In this document: positions 1 to 8,780 of the stretch, in pieces
Position numbering within the stretch: the stretch's first letter is position 1
Layout: every line of letters begins with the position of its first letter
DNA from: an uncultured Bacilli bacterium
GTDB taxonomy: Bacteria; Bacillota_I; Bacilli_A; RF39; UBA660
Assembly (NCBI GenBank): GCA_910587775.1
Contig: CAJUNF010000019.1
Span: forward strand, 1-27,320
DNA length: 27,320 nt
Reading direction: 5' to 3'
Program-made: the position numbers and the translations under genes
The notes under the pieces: generated by a model
The model's database searches: none
What the model was told of the DNA's origin: nothing
Seen by the model: the letters and a program-made list of their open reading frames with translations, nothing else

Positions 1-1587
1 ATACATTTTGGCAATTTGTTTTACTGTTTCTGTTTTGCCAACTCCTGTAGGTCCAAGCAATAAAAATGAAAGTGGTCTTTTTCCTAATTTTCTTTGTTTT
101 AATGTTGTTATAATTTCTTCTATTGCTTTATCTTGGCCATATATATTATCCTTTAAATGTTTTTCAATTTTCTCTATTCGTAAATTTCTTTCTTCCATTA
201 AAGGAATTTTTGTTTTCTGTTCAATTACTTTTAGGATGTCTTGTTTTATAATTCGAATATTTTTAGATTCTTTTGTCATAGAACTATTTTTTAATTTATT
301 TTCTTCTTTTGTTAATAAAAGATCTTTTTCAAAATTGCCACAACGAATCAATTGTTCTTTTTTCGGTCCTATTAATTCTAATTTTTTTTGTAAATTTGGA
401 ATTTTTTTTCTTTTTTTATTTTTTACATGAGCACAAACAGAATCTAATAATTCTAATGATTTATCTGGATTTTGATGATTAAATATATATTCCTCTCCTA
501 GGGTTATTATATCTATAATATTTTGATTTGTTATTTTTACATGATGATGATTTTCGTATTCTTTTTTTACTTTAGATAGTATTTCATATGTCTCTTCTTT
601 ATTTGGTTCTTCTAAATGTATTACTTCAAATCGTCGTTCTAAAGCTTTATCTTTTTCTATAAATTTATAAAATTCTTCAGTAGTTGTTGCTCCAATACAT
701 TTAAGTTCTCCTCTTGCTAAATAGGGCTTTAATATATCGCTTGCATTAATTGCGCCTTCAGCACCACCAGCGTTTACCATAGAATGTATTTCATCAATAA
801 ATAAAATAATATTTTGATTTGCTATCATTTCTCGAATTAGTTTTGTAAGACGTTCTTCAAATTCTCCACGGTATTTTGTTCCTGCTACTAAAGATCCCAT
901 TTCAAGCATAATTATTTCTTTATTCTCTAATTCACTTGGAACTTCGCCTTTTTTGATACGTCGTGCTAATTCTTCTACCAAGGCAGATTTTCCTACACCG
1001 GCTTTTCCAACAAGCATAGGATTATTCTTTTTCTTTCTTAGTAATGTTTCAATCATCATTTCTAATTCGGTTTCTCTTCCTACTACGATTTCATCCATAT
1101 TTACAATATCATTTAAAACAATTCCTATTTTGTAAATTTCTAAATTTTCTCGAATTGCATTAAAACCATTTTTTCTTTTTAAAGAATCATATAACTCATC
1201 CAAATCAATATTCATACCCATCATAATTCGAATGGCAATTCCTTCTCCTTCTTCTAGCATGGCAGAAAAAAGATGCTCTATAGTTACAACACCATTATTA
1301 TTTTCCTCTGCATCTTCTAAAGAAATTTCTAATATTCTTTTTAATAATGGAGTATATAAAACTAAATCTTGAAATTTACTTGCTGATCCTAAAATACTTG
1401 TTAATTCTTGTTTGAATTTATGATAAGTCAATCCAATACCTTTTAATTTTTTGGATAAGTCTGACTCCGTTTTTAAAATTGCTAATAATAAATGTTCGCT
1501 ACCTACATAGGGATGACGTAATTCTTCTCTTTCTTTTTCTGCACTTTCTAATAATGTTGCTACTTCAAAGCCAAAATTGTGAAACAT
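1..1587 (-). CDS. clpC: ClpC-type AAA+ unfoldase, 5' part (gene runs off the window)
   Basis: ATP-dependent Clp ATPase that unfolds proteins, usually for ClpP, in the cytoplasm. 529 codons are visible and the 3' end lies beyond base 1. The N-terminus has the two Clp_N repeats (about residues 5-70 and 80-145; 'HPYVGSEHLLLAIL' in the first). AAA module D1 follows, with Walker A GKAGVGKS (194-201), Walker B 'ILFIDEIH' and the sensor-like 'IGATTTEEFYKFIEKD'. A helical middle region comes next, then the start of D2 with Walker A GPTGVGKT just before the edge. The ATG at 1587 has a strong site (AAGGAGG, about 8 nt upstream). The short middle region between D1 and D2 fits ClpC/ClpE-type proteins better than ClpB, which has a long M-domain; this subfamily call is an inference. 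No CtsR-type direct repeat or CIRCE element is visible upstream. Confidence 0.9.
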   Translation of the reverse strand, partial: MFHNFGFEVATLLESAEKEREELRHPYVGSEHLLLAILKTESDLSKKLKGIGLTYHKFKQELTSILGSASKFQDLVLYTPLLKRILEISLEDAEENNNGVVTIEHLFSAMLEEGEGIAIRIMMGMNIDLDELYDSLKRKNGFNAIRENLEIYKIGIVLNDIVNMDEIVVGRETELEMMIETLLRKKKNNPMLVGKAGVGKSALVEELARRIKKGEVPSELENKEIIMLEMGSLVAGTKYRGEFEERLTKLIREMIANQNIILFIDEIHSMVNAGGAEGAINASDILKPYLARGELKCIGATTTEEFYKFIEKDKALERRFEVIHLEEPNKEETYEILSKVKKEYENHHHVKITNQNIIDIITLGEEYIFNHQNPDKSLELLDSVCAHVKNKKRKKIPNLQKKLELIGPKKEQLIRCGNFEKDLLLTKEENKLKNSSMTKESKNIRIIKQDILKVIEQKTKIPLMEERNLRIEKIEKHLKDNIYGQDKAIEEIITTLKQRKLGKRPLSFLLLGPTGVGKTETVKQIAKMY

Positions 1588-1670
1588 ATCAAAAATCCTC
1601 CTTCTACATTCTATGAAAATTATGAATAGATAGAAGAAATTTTATTCAAAAGAAATTGTCTTTTTTTGTA

Positions 1671-1698
1671 AAAAAAAAATTACTTAAAAAAGTAATTT
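1671..1698 (-). terminator. Intrinsic terminator after the YfcC-like transporter
   Basis: On the minus strand, the arms AATTACTT / AAGTAATT with a T loop are followed by a run of about ten T. It lies directly after the stop codon at 1700 and separates the carrier gene from clpC. Confidence 0.8.
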
Positions 1699-1699
1699 C

Positions 1700-3118
1700 T
1701 TATAAGTATGTTAGAAGTGCAAAAATGACTAATAAACATATTAACATTCCAACAAAGAATTTCCAAATGTAACTGAACCACTTTTTGTATGAAATATTAC
1801 AGTAAGATAATCCTAACATTAAGACAACACTTGTTGGTGCTATCATGCTAACTAAACCATTAATACTTGTATAGATAACATATGCAATATTGAAAGAGTC
1901 TCCTTCATAAGTAGTTAATAGACCACCTAATGCATATCCTGTATAACCAAAGTCAGAATGGAATAGTGTAGCAATACCAGCAGATAAAGTTGATAGGAAT
2001 GGATTGAAAACTTTTCCAACAAACCAATTAACAATTGTAGGAACTATTGGACTCCAATACATAAATATAAAAATAATATAAATTAGTACCATAAGTCCTA
2101 CAGGTTTTAAAAGTTTTTTTACTCCATCACTGAATCCTTCAATTAAATCATCAAAGTTAACGCGATAAATGAATGCTAATATTGCAAGAATAATTCCCAT
2201 AACTGCTAGAATGTGATAAAGTTGCCAAACACCAAATGCAGCGGCATTATTTCCTAATAGATAAGAAATAATCGTATATTCTTTAATTGCTAAGCTAGTT
2301 AACCATGTATGGAACTCTGTGAAAATTGAAATTCCAAAGCTTGTTTCCCAATCAATGAATCCTAAAACAATTGTGATTAATAATACAATTAGTCCAACTG
2401 CTATAGGCCATGTTTTTACATTTTTCTTTTTTGATTCTTCTACTACAAACATTTCATTTTGCTCTTCTAAAGATTTTTTAGAAGATAGTGTTTTTTTCGC
2501 ATATGTAATGTTGAAGAAATTAAATAGAATTAATGCAAGTAAAAGGATACCAGCACGAACCATGATTTCTACATCAATTGTTACAGTACTATACATTTTT
2601 AAATAATATACAAAACTTGTAAGTCCTTCTGTACCATAAGTTGCTCCTAAAACACCTATTAAAATAGAACCAAATGTAGTAGCAAATGCTGTAATGTTAT
2701 CCAATTTCATTTTGTGTAATACATTAATGATAAATGGTATAAATACTACAATCGCAAAAACATTTGTAGTAATTGAAGTGAATACTGCAATCATTAATGA
2801 AATAATTACGATAAATGGAATTTCGTGTCCTTTCATTTTGGTTGCAAATTTCTCTACTAATTTTTTATATCCATCTAATTTAGTAAGAATACCATAAAAT
2901 GCTCCAATAAATAGAAGATATAATATTTGTTGTAAGAAGAAACTTACACTTGTCATTCCACCTAGGAATAAGTCTGCGATACCTGTTCTTTCTAAACCTC
3001 CTGTTACAGATCCTCCTTGATATACACCACTTGGTATAATCCATGTAAGGACTAAAACAAATAAAATTGCAAATAGTGTAATCTTTACAAGATCATGTTT
3101 TTCAAAAAACTTTTTCAT
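1700..3118 (-). CDS. YfcC/DcuC-like multi-pass carrier (ion transporter superfamily)
   Basis: 472-residue integral membrane protein with roughly 11-12 hydrophobic segments. The N-terminal 'LTWIIPSGVYQ' and the internal Asn/Thr-rich re-entrant-like stretch 'FTSITTNVFAIVVF' resemble YfcC / DcuC-type anaerobic C4-dicarboxylate or short-chain acid carriers (COG1288-like). The substrate cannot be read from sequence; amino acids, dicarboxylates and arginine have been proposed for relatives. The start is the ATG at 3118, preceded by GGAGGAGG. The gene is monocistronic: its own extended -10 promoter lies upstream and a terminator lies directly downstream. An AbgT-like aminobenzoyl-glutamate carrier is a less likely alternative. 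Confidence 0.7.
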   Translation of the reverse strand: MKKFFEKHDLVKITLFAILFVLVLTWIIPSGVYQGGSVTGGLERTGIADLFLGGMTSVSFFLQQILYLLFIGAFYGILTKLDGYKKLVEKFATKMKGHEIPFIVIISLMIAVFTSITTNVFAIVVFIPFIINVLHKMKLDNITAFATTFGSILIGVLGATYGTEGLTSFVYYLKMYSTVTIDVEIMVRAGILLLALILFNFFNITYAKKTLSSKKSLEEQNEMFVVEESKKKNVKTWPIAVGLIVLLITIVLGFIDWETSFGISIFTEFHTWLTSLAIKEYTIISYLLGNNAAAFGVWQLYHILAVMGIILAILAFIYRVNFDDLIEGFSDGVKKLLKPVGLMVLIYIIFIFMYWSPIVPTIVNWFVGKVFNPFLSTLSAGIATLFHSDFGYTGYALGGLLTTYEGDSFNIAYVIYTSINGLVSMIAPTSVVLMLGLSYCNISYKKWFSYIWKFFVGMLICLLVIFALLTYL

Positions 3119-3138
3119 TCTTTACCTCCTCCATACAA

Positions 3139-3147
3139 ATTATAGCA
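3139..3147 (-). promoter_or_regulatory. Extended -10 promoter of the YfcC-like gene
   Basis: Minus strand TGCTATAAT (TGn plus consensus -10) lies about 20 nt from the start codon, giving a very short leader that begins just before the Shine-Dalgarno. No good -35 is present, as expected for extended -10 promoters. Confidence 0.5.
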
Positions 3148-3222
3148 ATAATCAATTATAAATTAAAGTAATTTGTATCTTTTTTTTATGAAACATTTGT
3201 GAAAAATTGGCAATTTTGCACG

Positions 3223-3251
3223 AAAAAAGATCAATTTTTTGATCTTTTTTT
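3223..3251 (-). terminator. Intrinsic terminator of lysS
   Basis: Minus-strand hairpin AAAAAGATCAA / TTGATCTTTTT with an A-rich loop and a T tract, about 8 bases past the lysS stop codon. Confidence 0.8.
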
Positions 3252-3259
3252 GTAATTAT

Positions 3260-4726
3260 TTAGTCTTCGTTTATAGGACGCATTAATGGAAATAAAATTA
3301 CGTCTTTTATATTATCGCTATTTGTTAATAACTGAATTAAGCGATCTATACCTATTCCCCAACCACTAATTGGAGGCATTCCATATTCCATTGCTTCAAT
3401 ATAATCATAATCCATTGGCATTGCTTCTTCATCGCCATTTGCTTTTAATTTAGCTTGTTGTTCTAAACGTCTTTCTTGTTCTTGTGGATCAACTAATTCT
3501 GAATAAGCGTTTATGATTTCTGCTCCATTTATTACTAATTGGAAGCGATCAACAACATTTGGATTTTCGTCATTTGCTCTTGCTAATGGAGATAAATCTG
3601 TTGGATGCTTAATTAAGAAAATAGGATTAATGATATGAGGTCTTGCAACCTTTTTATATAATTGATCTACTAAATTTCCATATCCTAGATTTTCTAAAGG
3701 TGTTTCAGATTCAATTACTAGTTTTTCTTCTTTTATTTTGTTTAATAATGTTTCTTTTGTATTATAAATATCAATATCGATATTAATATAGCGAAGTATT
3801 AGATCTCTAAATGATACAATTTCCCATTCGCCACTTAAATCAACCATTTTATCTCCTACTTGAATTTCTAATGTATGGAAAATTTTCTCAATTACAGTTT
3901 GTAACATACCTTTTAAAAATTTCATATTATCTTCATAATTTAGGTATGCACCATATCCTTCCATCATTGTAAAATCTTGTAAGTGCGTTTGATCTATTCC
4001 TTCATTACGGAAACATCTTGCTATTTCAAAAACTTTCGTGAATCCTCCAACAATAGCTCTTTTTAAATATGTCTCTGGAGCTATTCTTAGATATAAATCT
4101 ATATCTAATGCATTATGATGGGTAATAAATGGTTTTGCTAATGCACCACTAGCTTTATTATTTAAAATAGGAGTTTCTATTTCGATATATCCATTATCAT
4201 CTAAAAAATTTCTTATTTCACGAATTAACTTTGAACGTAATAGAAATAATTTTTTAGAATCTTCATTGGTAATTAAATCAACATAACGATTTCGATAAAT
4301 CGTTTCAATGTCTTCTAACCCATGAAATTTTTCTGGTAGTGGTTTTAAAGCTTTTCCTAAAAACTCAAAGGAATTGGCACGAATTGTTTTTTCTCCAGTA
4401 TGAGTAGTAAATACTTCCCCTTCTACTCCAATAAAATCTCCTAAATCAAAGTTTTCTTTAAAGAAAGTATATTTTTCCTCTCCTACACAATCAATTTTTA
4501 TTGATATTTGAATACGTCCTTTAATGTCTCCAATTGTTAGAAAAGCCATTTTTCCCATTTTGCGCATTAAAATAATTCTTCCTGCTACACGTACTCCTGT
4601 TTCTCCATCTTCTAAATTTGAAGCTTCACATATTTCATAATTTATTTCAAATTTCTCAGGATATGGATTTGGAATATTTTGTAATTTTTCACGACGTACT
4701 AGTTCTTGTTCTGTAAAATTTCTCAT
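3260..4726 (-). CDS. lysS: Lysyl-tRNA synthetase, class II
   Basis: Charges tRNA-Lys with lysine in the cytoplasm. The N-terminal OB fold (anticodon binding) spans about residues 45-145 ('GRIILMRKMGKMAF'). The class II catalytic core follows, with motif 2 'FRNEGIDQTHLQDFTMMEGY' and motif 3 'GWGIGIDRL' near the C-terminus before 'ILFPLMRP'. Its length, 488 residues, is normal for bacterial LysS. I chose ATG 4726 (MRNFTEQE): AGAAGGAG sits about 8 nt before it. The in-frame ATG at 4747 lies between the attenuator T tract and that Shine-Dalgarno, with no site of its own. Expression is controlled by a T-box leader and has its own promoter and terminator, so lysine supply should set expression. Confidence 0.95.
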   Translation of the reverse strand: MRNFTEQELVRREKLQNIPNPYPEKFEINYEICEASNLEDGETGVRVAGRIILMRKMGKMAFLTIGDIKGRIQISIKIDCVGEEKYTFFKENFDLGDFIGVEGEVFTTHTGEKTIRANSFEFLGKALKPLPEKFHGLEDIETIYRNRYVDLITNEDSKKLFLLRSKLIREIRNFLDDNGYIEIETPILNNKASGALAKPFITHHNALDIDLYLRIAPETYLKRAIVGGFTKVFEIARCFRNEGIDQTHLQDFTMMEGYGAYLNYEDNMKFLKGMLQTVIEKIFHTLEIQVGDKMVDLSGEWEIVSFRDLILRYINIDIDIYNTKETLLNKIKEEKLVIESETPLENLGYGNLVDQLYKKVARPHIINPIFLIKHPTDLSPLARANDENPNVVDRFQLVINGAEIINAYSELVDPQEQERRLEQQAKLKANGDEEAMPMDYDYIEAMEYGMPPISGWGIGIDRLIQLLTNSDNIKDVILFPLMRPINED

Positions 4727-4747
4727 TTTCTTTTCTCCTTCTTTCAT

Positions 4748-4958
4748 AAAAAAACAGGAATGTCCTAAAGGACGAATTCCTGCAAAATCCGCGGTACCAC
4801 CTTATTTCATGTTTCCATGCTCTTTTCTCTGTAACGTAGATTATACGATAACGCTCTAATATCTTTTTTTACAATATTGGATCTCGTAAGTTTCACCAAC
4901 CCTTACGTCTCTAAATAGATTTACAATATGCTACTTTTTATTTTCATCGCGTTTTATA
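4748..4958 (-). promoter_or_regulatory. T-box riboswitch leader of lysS, with attenuator
   Basis: The minus strand carries the T-box core AAGGTGGTACCGCGG (4789-4803), then a terminator hairpin (CAGGAATTCGTCC / GGACATTCCTG plus seven T; 4748-4783) immediately before lysS. At the 5' end, stem I can be closed by AACGC (4949-4953) with GCGTT (4850-4854). AGTA is on its 5' side and GGTTGGTGAAA is at the apex, as in known T-box stem I. The 3' side of the specifier loop holds an A-run (about 4864-4870) that can supply an AAA or AAG lysine codon. Known mechanism: uncharged tRNA stabilises the antiterminator. The exact specifier is my inference. Confidence 0.93.
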
Positions 4959-4963
4959 AAGTT

Positions 4964-4992
4964 AATATACTAATTTTTATAATAATTGTCAA
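4964..4992 (-). promoter_or_regulatory. Promoter of the lysS T-box transcript
   Basis: Minus strand: consensus -35 TTGACA (4987-4992), 17-nt spacer, -10 TATATT (4964-4969). Start of transcription is expected near 4957, just before stem I of the T-box. Confidence 0.8.
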
Positions 4993-5027
4993 TAGAGCTT
5001 ATTATTTAATAACATTGATACTTTCTA

Positions 5028-5056
5028 ATAAAAATTAAAACAGGAAACTAGTCCTG
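5028..5056 (-). terminator. Probable terminator of the pcrA-ligA operon
   Basis: Minus strand: CAGGA / TCCTG stem overlapping the ligA stop codon, followed by TTTTAATTTTT. The stem is short, so it is weaker than the other terminators in the window. Confidence 0.6.
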
Positions 5057-7066
5057 CTCTTTATCTATTTCTAAGTTGTTATAAACACTTTTCCATTTTT
5101 CTTCATCCCAGATTTCAATTTGCAAATCCTTTGCTTTTTCAGCTTTACTTCCTGGTTTTTCCCCTACTATAACAACATTTGTTTTTCCACTTACAGAATT
5201 ACTTGGAAATCCGCCATAATTTTCAATCGTTGCTTCAATTTCTTCACGGCTCATAAAAGATATGGTTCCTGTTACTACGAAACGCTTGCCACTTATATTT
5301 TCATTAAATTTTTCTTCTGGCCCTAAATACTTCGTATTTAATCCTAATTCTTTTAGAGTGTTTATAAGTTCTATGTTATCACCATTTTCAAAAAAGTCAT
5401 GAATATTCTTAGCTAAAATACTGCCAATATCTTTCATTTTTCTTAACTCTTCTTCACTTTGCGTTGCAATATTATCCAATGTTTTATATTTTTTTGATAG
5501 CACTAATGCAGTTTTATCTCCGATTCCTTCTATACCAAGGCCAAAAATTAATTTTTCTAAACTATTTTGTTTACTATTTTCAATTGCATTCAAAAGATTA
5601 TCAATACTTTTTTTACCATAACCTTCTAATTCTTGTAAATCTTTTTGATGCTTTTCTAAGTGATAAATATCAGGAATGCTTTTGATAAATCCTAAGTTAA
5701 AAAAATCTTCCATAATTTTTTCACCTAAACCATCAATGTTCATTGCTTTTCGTTCACAAAAGTGAATTAATCCTTCAATCTTTCTTGCAGGACATTTATT
5801 ATTCATACAATAATGATCTACTTGGCCAGCTTTTTTTTCTAATACAGAACCACAAATCGGACAATTTGAAATCATTTGGAATTTTAATTCGTTTCCTACT
5901 CTTCTTTCTTTCTTTGCTTCTACTACTTCTGGAATTACATCTCCAGCTTTTCTTATAGAAACAATATCTCCAATTTTTAAATCTTTTTCTTTTACATAAT
6001 CTTCGTTGTGAAGAGTTGCTCTTTTAATTGTTGAACCCATTACAATTACAGGCTCTAATACAGCATTTGGTGTAATTCTTCCTGTTCTTCCAACTGTAAA
6101 AATAATATCTGTTAGTTTTGTTAAGACTTCTTCAGCTGGAAATTTATAGGCAATAGCCCACTTTGGATGTTTCGCTGTATACCCAAGTGCACTTTGTACT
6201 TCTAAATCGTTTACTTTAATTACTACACCATCAATATCATATGGTAAGTATGATCGTTTTTCCTGAAATTCTTCAATAAATTTTAAAATTCCATCGATAT
6301 CTTTTACTAAGCGATTATTAGGATTTACTTTAAAACCTAAAGATTTCATAAATTCTAAAGCTTCATAATGAGTTTTTATGCCATAATCTTCAGGATTTGG
6401 TAAGTGGTAAATCCATGAATCCAATTTTCTTTCGGCTGCAATTTTTGAATCTAATTGGCGAATAGATCCTGCAGCAGCATTTCGACAATTTTGGAGTAAG
6501 GGTAAGTTTTTTTCTGAACGATCACGGTTAAGGGAAGCTAATGTTTCACGTCCCATAAAAATTTCTCCACGAACTTCGATATCAGTTTTTTCTTTTAAAG
6601 ATAATGGGATTGTACGAATCGTTTTAACATTGTGGGTAATATCTTCTCCAATTACTCCATCTCCTCTTGTTGCTCCTGTGATTAGTTTTCCATCTTCATA
6701 ATGAAAGGATCCGCTTAAACCATCTATTTTTAATTCACAAACATATTCTACATGAAAGCCACTTTTTTTAATACGATCATCAAAGGCACGAATTTCTTCT
6801 TCATTAAAAACATCTGGTAGAGAAAGCATTGGTATACGATGCTTTATTTTTTTAAATTTATCTATTACTTCTCCCCCAACACGTTTTGTTGGAGATGTTG
6901 GACTAGCAAGTTCTGGATATTCGTTTTCTAAGTTTTCTAATTCTCTTATATATTTATCAAATTCTTGATCGGTTAATGAAGGATTTGATAATGTGTAATA
7001 TTCATAGTTTGCTTGATTAATAATATTTGTTAATTCTTCAATTCTCTTCTTTGCTTCTGTATTCAT
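5048..7066 (-). CDS. ligA: NAD-dependent DNA ligase
   Basis: Seals nicks in DNA using NAD+; essential in replication and repair. 672 residues, the usual family length. Order: domain Ia, the adenylation domain with KIDG (nucleophile Lys113) and 'GATRGDGVIGEDIT', an OB fold with 'FTVGRTGRITPNAVLEPV', a Cys4 zinc finger (CPIC ... CMNNKCP), HhH repeats ('GLGEKIMEDF', 'GLGIEGIGDKTA') and a C-terminal BRCT ('GKRFVVTGTISFMSREEIEATI'). I prefer ATG 7066 (MNTEAKK) with AGAAAGG before it. The ATG at 7093 would start inside the upstream gene and has no such site. It is the last gene of the pcrA operon, with an 18-bp gap to the gene above. Pairing with pcrA matches the common Firmicutes pcrA-ligA order. 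Confidence 0.97.
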   Translation of the reverse strand: MNTEAKKRIEELTNIINQANYEYYTLSNPSLTDQEFDKYIRELENLENEYPELASPTSPTKRVGGEVIDKFKKIKHRIPMLSLPDVFNEEEIRAFDDRIKKSGFHVEYVCELKIDGLSGSFHYEDGKLITGATRGDGVIGEDITHNVKTIRTIPLSLKEKTDIEVRGEIFMGRETLASLNRDRSEKNLPLLQNCRNAAAGSIRQLDSKIAAERKLDSWIYHLPNPEDYGIKTHYEALEFMKSLGFKVNPNNRLVKDIDGILKFIEEFQEKRSYLPYDIDGVVIKVNDLEVQSALGYTAKHPKWAIAYKFPAEEVLTKLTDIIFTVGRTGRITPNAVLEPVIVMGSTIKRATLHNEDYVKEKDLKIGDIVSIRKAGDVIPEVVEAKKERRVGNELKFQMISNCPICGSVLEKKAGQVDHYCMNNKCPARKIEGLIHFCERKAMNIDGLGEKIMEDFFNLGFIKSIPDIYHLEKHQKDLQELEGYGKKSIDNLLNAIENSKQNSLEKLIFGLGIEGIGDKTALVLSKKYKTLDNIATQSEEELRKMKDIGSILAKNIHDFFENGDNIELINTLKELGLNTKYLGPEEKFNENISGKRFVVTGTISFMSREEIEATIENYGGFPSNSVSGKTNVVIVGEKPGSKAEKAKDLQIEIWDEEKWKSVYNNLEIDKEQD

Positions 7067-7083
7067 TTTAACCTTTCTACTCA

Positions 7084-7983
7084 CTACTGCCAAAGAGATA
7101 TTGGGTATTCTCCCAATTCTTTTAATTGTTTAATTTTTTCCTTTACTTCTTCTAAGTCTTCTTTATATGTCATACCAAGCCATAAGCCATTTGAGGTACA
7201 ATATTTTAAATTTATTTTTTTCTCTTTTAAATAAATTTCTAAAAATTCTGATAGTAAGCTTTCTGCTGTATCTAACGAATCTGAATTTGTATTTAAAAAA
7301 TCTAAAAAATATTCTTCTAAATCATCCATTATTTCTTTTTGAAAACCAAACATGTTCATTGAAACAGGATGATTCGGCTCTATTTCAAATTCTTTTGTTC
7401 CATCTAAGGGTTTTGCAATTACTTTATTTTCTTCATACCCTACACTACATTCTACTATTTTTTCAACGTTATCTTCTTTTAGATAAAGAACACCTCGTTT
7501 TACAAATCCATATTTACTGTCTACTTTATTAAATGGGTATGGTATAGATAACTGATCTTTATTATTTTCTTTTAAAAATTTGGCTACAATTTCGTAAGAT
7601 TCAAAACCGTAAAAATCATCTGCATTAATTACTGCAAAAGGCCCATTTACCATAGACTTTGCTGCTAAAACTGCATGAACTGTACCCCATGGCTTTACTC
7701 TTTTTTCTGGAATTGTTATGTGAGATGGAACATCTTCAATTTTTTGAAAAGCATACTCTACTTTAATTTTACTTTCTAAACGTTTTCCTATTGTCTTTTT
7801 AAAAACATTAAAGTTTTCTTCTTTAATAATAAAAATTATTTTTTTAAATCCAGCTTTTATTGCGTCATAGATAGAGTAATCAATTAAAAAGTTACCATCT
7901 TCATCAACTGGTGTAATTTGTTTTAATCCTCCAAAACGTGATCCCATTCCTGCAGCCATCACAATTAGTGTTAATTCATTCAA
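7084..7983 (-). CDS. Sugar-phosphate nucleotidyltransferase family protein
   Basis: GT-A-like nucleotidyltransferase (NTP_transferase superfamily), 299 residues. The N-terminal signature AAGMGSRFGGLKQ (10-22) is the nucleotide-binding loop with its Lys; NADDFYG (120-126) carries the metal-binding Asp. Relatives transfer NMP to sugar phosphates or phosphocholine for cell-envelope glycans, but the substrate here is not identifiable. The start is TTG 7983, overlapping the TGA stop of the upstream gene (TTGA) and placed about 7 nt after AGAGG. This suggests translational coupling. It sits between an unknown gene and ligA inside the pcrA operon, so co-transcription need not mean a shared pathway. 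Confidence 0.8.
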   Translation of the reverse strand: MNELTLIVMAAGMGSRFGGLKQITPVDEDGNFLIDYSIYDAIKAGFKKIIFIIKEENFNVFKKTIGKRLESKIKVEYAFQKIEDVPSHITIPEKRVKPWGTVHAVLAAKSMVNGPFAVINADDFYGFESYEIVAKFLKENNKDQLSIPYPFNKVDSKYGFVKRGVLYLKEDNVEKIVECSVGYEENKVIAKPLDGTKEFEIEPNHPVSMNMFGFQKEIMDDLEEYFLDFLNTNSDSLDTAESLLSEFLEIYLKEKKINLKYCTSNGLWLGMTYKEDLEEVKEKIKQLKELGEYPISLWQ

Positions 7984-8771
7984 TTTTTTTCCTCTTTTCT
8001 TATTCTTGATTTATTATTTTGAATATTAAATTCTAGTTCTTCTAATAGATCTATTACATGATGATTTTTGGATGAAGCAATTATACTTCCAGTATCAATG
8101 TTCATAAGTACTGCACATATCATTAAGTATTCTTCTTTTTTTATATAACAACGAATATTTGGATTCATTAAATATTTTCTTAAATTTGGAAATTTATTTT
8201 CTGAAATCACATTTATGTTTATTGTAGTTTTTTCTTCATTTACTGTATTTAAAGAATATAATGCAGATGCAACTTTTTGATTTTCTTTTTTTGCAGTTAC
8301 ACAATAATTTTCTAGTAAAAAATACTCTAATGCTAGGGCATTTAATGCTGTTAAATCATCAGAAGAGAACATCAAATTAATTGGTTCTCGATAAAGTATA
8401 CTTTTAATCGATAACTTTTTTAAATTTCCCCAAAACTCTTCTTTTAATGATCCAACAAAATCTAGTGCTTTACCATTTCTTTGAATTACAGCATGTAAAG
8501 ATTTTTCACCTTCTGATATAACTGTTTCAAATGGTTGATGTAACATAAATGGATAAATGTATTTAATCCATGAAACTAAAATATTGAAACATTCTGTTTT
8601 TGTTTTTGAATAAACTGAAATAAAAGGTATATTTCTTTTTTCCAAAGAAATTTTCCATCTATTTTTTTCTTTCGTAATTTTCATTTCATAATTTTCTGCC
8701 GCTTCTAAAGCGTTAAAAATCTCTTTTTTATACTCATTATTTTTCATTATTTTTTCTGATACTGTTTCCAT
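7980..8771 (-). CDS. Unknown protein in the pcrA-ligA operon
   Basis: 263 residues; I do not recognise a family. It looks soluble with mixed alpha/beta content, has no signal peptide or membrane segment, and a basic tail (KSRIRKEEKN). An aromatic stretch near 67-78 ('SWIKYIYPFMLH') and 'NVISENKFPNLRKYL' are the most distinctive parts. ATG 8771 is preceded by AGGGGG. It begins 9 bp after the pcrA stop and overlaps the next gene by 4 bp, so it is clearly part of the operon. Its stop, TGA, is the only one in the window, and ATG AAT TAA follows in the same frame, so readthrough would add only three residues. No function is proposed. Confidence 0.75.
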   Translation of the reverse strand: METVSEKIMKNNEYKKEIFNALEAAENYEMKITKEKNRWKISLEKRNIPFISVYSKTKTECFNILVSWIKYIYPFMLHQPFETVISEGEKSLHAVIQRNGKALDFVGSLKEEFWGNLKKLSIKSILYREPINLMFSSDDLTALNALALEYFLLENYCVTAKKENQKVASALYSLNTVNEEKTTININVISENKFPNLRKYLMNPNIRCYIKKEEYLMICAVLMNIDTGSIIASSKNHHVIDLLEELEFNIQNNKSRIRKEEKN

Positions 8772-8780
8772 AAAATCCCC

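Noticed and set aside
8..430. Plus-strand open frame of 140 codons
   Set aside because: It is antisense to clpC, rich in Phe/Ser from AT-rich complement, and has no Shine-Dalgarno.
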